A DNA stretch of 64,000 nucleotides from Megamerina dolium (taxonomy: Eukaryota; Arthropoda; Insecta; Diptera; Megamerinidae), in contig OY978527.1 of assembly GCA_963854835.1 (NCBI GenBank), positions 33,707,540 through 33,771,539 on the forward strand, read 5' to 3'. Each line of letters opens with the position of its first letter. The first letter of the stretch is position 1. Shown piece by piece: positions 60,041-64,000 of the stretch. The notes under the pieces were generated by a model. That model did not search any database and was not told where the DNA came from. It saw only the letters and a list, made by a program, of their open reading frames with translations. The translations under genes were made by a program, and so were the position numbers.

Positions 60041-60530
60041 ACTACAGCGACTCTGCACCATCAACTGTCAAGAAGTGGTTTACTGAATTTCGTTGTGATT
60101 GTACCAGCACAAGTGAGGCCAAATATTCACGTCACTCAAACAAGGTCATCACGTCGTTACGCCATAAAATGGTAGACACGGTCCATGGAATGATATTAGG
60201 CGATCGGAGAATGAAAGTTCGTGAGATGGGTGAAGCGGTAGGCTTTTCAACTGAGCAGCGGGTACAACATATTTTACATGAATGCTTGAACATGCAAAAG
60301 CTATCCTCAAGATGGGTGCAGCGTTTGTTCATAATTTACAACAAACGCAACTATGTGACCACACAATTCAAAAGAGTGCTTGGCGATGTTTAACCGTAAT
60401 CCGAACGAGTTTTTGCGCCATTTCGGAACTGTGGATGAATTATGGATCCATCACAACACAACAGAGACCAAGGAAAAGTGAAAGCAGTGGACTTCTCCGG
60501 TTAAAAATGCACCAAAGAAGGATAAAGTAG
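60041..60530 (+). pseudogene. Mariner transposase relic, N-terminal half
   Basis: The frames give APSTVKKWFTEFR (mariner HTH, usually S..TV..W...F), then VDTVHGMILGDRRMKVREMGEAVGFSTEQRVQHILHECLNMQKLSSRWVQR, the second helix-turn-helix and the SARWVPR linker. After frame changes comes FGTVDELWIHHNTTETKEK, matching the first catalytic-Asp region (TGDE.W...). The rest of the catalytic core is missing and no terminal repeats were found. It runs straight into a SINE relic. Confidence 0.8.
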
Positions 60531-60800
60531 TTAGTGGTTTGGCTCTCTGAGCGGTATGTCGTGGATTTAATCTCCGGCTGAGATATCACCTTTGATATCG
60601 AAAAGATTTTTCTTTCAAACACTCGGCAAATAATTATAAATTCTTCCGGCAGAAAATATTTGCCATAAATATGTTCTTAAAAGTCCTCTGTGACAAAGCT
60701 CAGAAAAACAGATTTCACAATATTTCTGCTGTTCAAAACCGGTCTCTTCTAATACTGTCCAAAAATTTACCACGTATAACAGTACTTTCTTCGCCATTGT
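60530..60800 (+). repeat. tRNA-derived SINE, old tail-less copy
   Basis: The head is decayed (TTAGTGGTTTGGC…, B box now GGATTTAATCT). The body matches from ATATCGAAAAGATTTTTCTTTC through CTTCCGGCAGAAAATATTTGCCAT and TCCTCTGTGACAAAGCTCAGAAAAA to TCTTCTAATACTGTCC. The GCCACATA tail is missing. It directly follows the mariner relic. Confidence 0.8.
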
Positions 60801-61875
60801 ACTATTTGGCCCTTATGTTCAACTACTTAATGTTATCGCTTCAATGTCTAAAAATTGTGTCATCTCTCTCTATTTTTCTCTTTCTCAAAATTGTTCATGT
60901 TCACGCCAATGTAAACTGGCACTACATCTAACATATATTGGGAATGCTAATCCCGCGATCATTTCTATAATTATCTGCTGAAAATCACTTTTTGGAATAT
61001 ATTCTATAGAAGAGATAAGAGAAGCAGCTTAATCACTAAGTCATTAAGTTACTCAACTGCTAGAACAAGACATGATCTATTACTGAAACAAAACATTAAA
61101 ATTAAATTAAATTAAATTAATTAGAAATTAATATTCCATTAAATTTTAAAAGTTATATAATGTTAAGGATGAGAATATTATAGTAACAAACCTGTAAAGA
61201 AAATGGGTGTGAAATTCGATATACGAAACTGGGTATTTGTACTTTAATATGGAACACTATGAAAGAATCAATATTCAAATTATGTTGCCAATAAAAAATA
61301 TTATTGCCTAAAAACTGGGGTATAAAAGTTGGCATCCCTAATAAACTTTATTAAGTTAGTAGAAAAAAAAACATATATCGTAGTTAGCTTGTAATATATC
61401 GCACGACTAGATATTGTTATGAACACTTCCATATACACAAATTTAATATTTAATATGTACACTTTAAGAAATGACAATGACTAGAATAATGATTTATGTA
61501 AGTATTACACATAACTTCAAAAGCAAATTTTAAATTTTAAACTTTGCTTAGTTTACTAGCGTAACTCTATAAAATACCTAGTTCAAGATATATGGCATTC
61601 CTAAGCGAAATCGACATGACCAACATATATCTTTTTGATAGTTTTTGTAGGCATGAAAAGCTCCAATATGGAAGATATTCTACTTCTTTTTTTTATAGAA
61701 ATCGTTAGAATAAATGCATCCACCACTGGATGATATCTATGGTAAGACTTAATCGAACCAACGAAAGGCTTAAAACCGTCTAAGCCATTCTTCATTGTGT
61801 GTCGACGTATTAAATTCATTAACTGTTGTCTGATTCACGATTGATATTTTCAACTTAAAGCATGTTCTCCTGGCA
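60801..61875. other. AT-rich non-coding stretch, no gene seen
   Basis: An AAATT pentamer repeat lies at about 61098-61124. No other recognisable feature. Confidence 0.5.
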
Positions 61876-64000
61876 CTTACTTACTTACTTATGTGGCTAT
61901 AACAACCGAATATCGATCTAGGCCGAAAATAACATGCTTCGCCAGCCATCTCTGTTCTTCGCTAGCTGGCGCCAGTTAGAAATTCCAAGCGCCGTCAGGT
62001 TCTCCAGTACTTGGTCTTTCCACCGGAGGTTTGGTCTTCCTCTTTTGCGTCGTCCTCCAGCGGGTTCCGAATATAACACCTTCTTAGCTGGAGCGTGTTC
62101 TTCCATTCGCTCGACATGACCTAGCCAGCGCATCCGCTGGATTTTGATGCGCTTTACTATGTCAATATCGGCATACAGCTCGTACAGCTCATGGTTGTAC
62201 CTTATTCGGTACTCGCCACCAACGCAAATAGGTCCAAAGATCTTGCGTAGGACTTTTCTCTCGAAAACTCCAAGTATTCGCTCATCCGAGGTGAAAATTG
62301 TCCAGGCTTCAGCGCCATATGTTAGGACAGGCATGATGAGAGACTTGTAGAGTGTAGTTTTCGTTCTTCGAGAGAGGGCTCGACTTCTCAATTGCTTACT
62401 CAGCCCAAAGTAACACCTGTTAGCAAGAGTTATCCTACGCATGATCTCCAAGCTGACGTCATTACTGCTGTTAATGCTGGTTCCAAGATAGACAAAGTCC
62501 CTTACTACTTCAAAAGCGTAGTTGTCAACAGTGACGTGGTGTCCAAGACGCCGGGACTCTTTGTTTGTTGACACTAGATACTTCGTCTTGCCCTCGTTCA
62601 CCGTGAGACCCATCCGACGCGACTCTCTTTCCAACTCTGAGAATGCTGCACTGACTGCTCGCGTGTTCATGCCGATTATGTCAATATCGTCGGCATACGC
62701 TAACAGCATGACACTTTTGTTGAAGATAGTGCCATTATGTCGTAGATCAGCAGCTCGTATTATTTTCTCCATAATAAGATTGAAGAAGTCGCACGATAAC
62801 GAATCACCTTGTCTGAAACCCCGTTCGGTATTAAACGGTGCGGAGAGGTCCTTCCCAATTTTCACTGCACAACGGGAGTTATGCAGTGTCATTCTACAAA
62901 GTCGAATGAGCTTTGCAGGAATACCGAACTCAGACATTGTTGCGTAGAGGTAATCCCTTACCGGACTGTCGAAAGCGGCTTTATAATCAACAAATAGGTG
63001 GTGTGTGTCGATCTGTTTTTCTTGGGTCTTCTCCAGGATTTGGCGCAGTGTGAAAATCTGGTCGATGGTGGATTTACCAGGTCTGAAGCCACACTGATAA
63101 GGTCCAATCAGGTTGCTGAGCATAGGCTTCAACCTTTCACACAGTACGCTCGATAGAACCTTGTATGCGATGCTCAGGAGACTTATTCCACGGTAGTTGG
63201 CGCAAATTGTGGGGTCACCTTTTTTATGTACAGGACAGAGAACACTGAGCCTCCAATCATCAGGCATGCTTTCATCCGACCATATTCTGCTTATGAGCTG
63301 GTGCATGCGGGTGAGCAGCTCATCGCCTCCGGTCTTAAACAACTCGGCAGGCAGGCCATCAGCACCTGCAGCTTTGTTGTTCTTCAGCCTTAAAATGGCC
63401 GTTTTAACCTCGTCATAGTCGGGTGGTGGAACATCAACACCATCATCTGTAATTGGAGTTATCGGGCAATCTCCTCCACTGGCGGAATTGTTCGTAGCAT
63501 CGCCATTCAGTAACGTGGAGAAGTGTTCCCTCCATAGGCTCAGTACACTCTGGACATCCGTAACCAGATTCCCATTTCCATCACGACAAGAAGAGGCTCC
63601 GGGATTTAAACCTCCACTTAGGCGCTTGATCTTTTCGAAGAATTTTCGAGTCTCATTCTTGTCGGTTCACATCTCTATCTCCTCACACTCACGTCTTTCC
63701 AACTCCCTCCTCTTGCGCCTGAAAAGACGTCTCTCTGCACTCCTTTTCTCTCTATACCGCTCCTTAACAGCTCGCGTTGCGCCTGCACGCAGGGTTCTTC
63801 TGTAGGCGGCGTCTTTCTCTGCGGTAGCGTCGCGACACTCCTGATCATACCACCCATTCCTCAGAGGCCGGTAGTAACCGATTACCTCCTCGGCAGCAGT
63901 AGTCATGGAGTGGGATATATGTGTCCACCGTGCGCATGTATCATCAAGTGGGGGAGTGTTCTGCATAAGCAGATCCGATAGTCGAGAGGAAAATGCATCT
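61876..64000 (-). mobile_element. RTE-type retrotransposon, second near-identical copy (runs off the window)
   Basis: Minus strand. The 3' end carries GGTTGTTATAGCCACATAAGTAAGTAAG (61873-61905), the same UTR and TAAG tail as the 9.25-kb copy. The copy continues to the window edge within the linker after the endonuclease. By eye there are about ten amino-acid differences in the 474 codons shared from 61918 to 63342. The high identity shows both copies are recent. The 5' part lies outside the window. Confidence 0.93.
61918..64000 (-). pseudogene. RTE endonuclease/RT gene with one in-frame TGA (partial)
   Basis: The reading frame is the same as in the intact copy from the window edge to the stop at 61918. 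The exception is a TGT-to-TGA change at 63667-63669 (codon equivalent to Cys402 of the 984-aa protein), in the linker between endonuclease and RT. After it the frame stays open for all 583 codons to the end, including FVDYKAAFD and YADDID boxes. Unless the stop is read through or reinitiation occurs, the RT is not made. The first Met-like codon downstream is not a natural start. The 5' part, including the endonuclease, is not in this window. Confidence 0.88.

Noticed and set aside
61934..62947. Plus-strand ORFs of 61-141 aa opposite the RTE gene at 61.9-63.8 kb and their equivalents at 9.6-12.2 kb
   Set aside because: They are antisense shadows of the RTE coding frame and repeat exactly in both copies.
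1..64000. LTR retrotransposons or retroviral-type sequences
   Set aside because: I found no paired LTRs, primer-binding site, gag zinc knuckle, protease or integrase motifs in any frame inspected by eye; every RT seen is of non-LTR type.

Overview
The window is eukaryotic, AT-rich, and shows no host gene that I can recognise. It is best read as intergenic DNA or the inside of a very long intron of a dipteran, probably an acalyptrate or tephritid-like fly. The reasons are the transposable-element complement (a DD41D mariner of the group known from Ceratitis and other tephritids, an RTE-type LINE, P-like and mariner remnants), the CA/TA-type microsatellites, and the lack of bacterial gene organisation. 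The species assignment is inference.

Layout. 1-9 kb: a decayed RNase H-bearing non-LTR element (1.85-3.29 kb, minus), two minus-strand copies of a tRNA-derived SINE (4.74 and 8.06 kb), an internally deleted mariner with perfect 19-bp ends (5.37-6.09 kb), and a P-element-like transposase C-terminus (8.47-9.01 kb). 9.25-12.32 kb: a full-length, apparently intact RTE-type retrotransposon (984-aa endonuclease/reverse transcriptase) with an 11-bp target-site duplication. 13.5-16.0 kb: the first of four large elements (also 25.5-27.3, 31.9-34.3 and 54.3-55.6 kb) built from ~299-bp tandem units, with 13-bp subterminal inverted repeats and a terminal hairpin; their architecture resembles Helentron/DINE-like rolling-circle elements. 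18.8-25 kb: a LINE 3' end, a 1.3-kb DD41D mariner (frameshifted) and its 0.65-kb internally deleted sibling, plus smaller transposase relics.

29.9-30.7 kb: SINE and RTE relics. 35.5-37.0 kb: endonuclease/RT of an RNase H-type LINE, next to a SINE relic. 38.5-40.9 kb: a second DD41D-type mariner split by a ~1.4-kb insertion of another LINE lineage. 42.7-43.9 kb: a second RTE-like lineage. 46.0-52.7 kb: a dense TE graveyard, including an intact 365-bp SINE with perfect Pol III boxes and a 14-bp target-site duplication. 58.3-60.8 kb: LINE, mariner and SINE relics. 61.9-64.0 kb: a second, nearly identical RTE copy on the minus strand, running off the window and carrying one in-frame TGA between its endonuclease and RT domains.

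How the parts relate. The RTE supplies the only apparently intact retrotransposition machinery, and the SINE ends in the same GCCACATA-plus-tetranucleotide-repeat tail as the RTE, so the SINE may be mobilised by it. The two DD41D mariner copies show an internal deletion converting an autonomous-type copy into a short non-autonomous one. One candidate 47-bp exon (38.16 kb) is the only hint of host coding sequence. All identifications come from reading the sequence by eye; clade names are family-level judgements without database searches.
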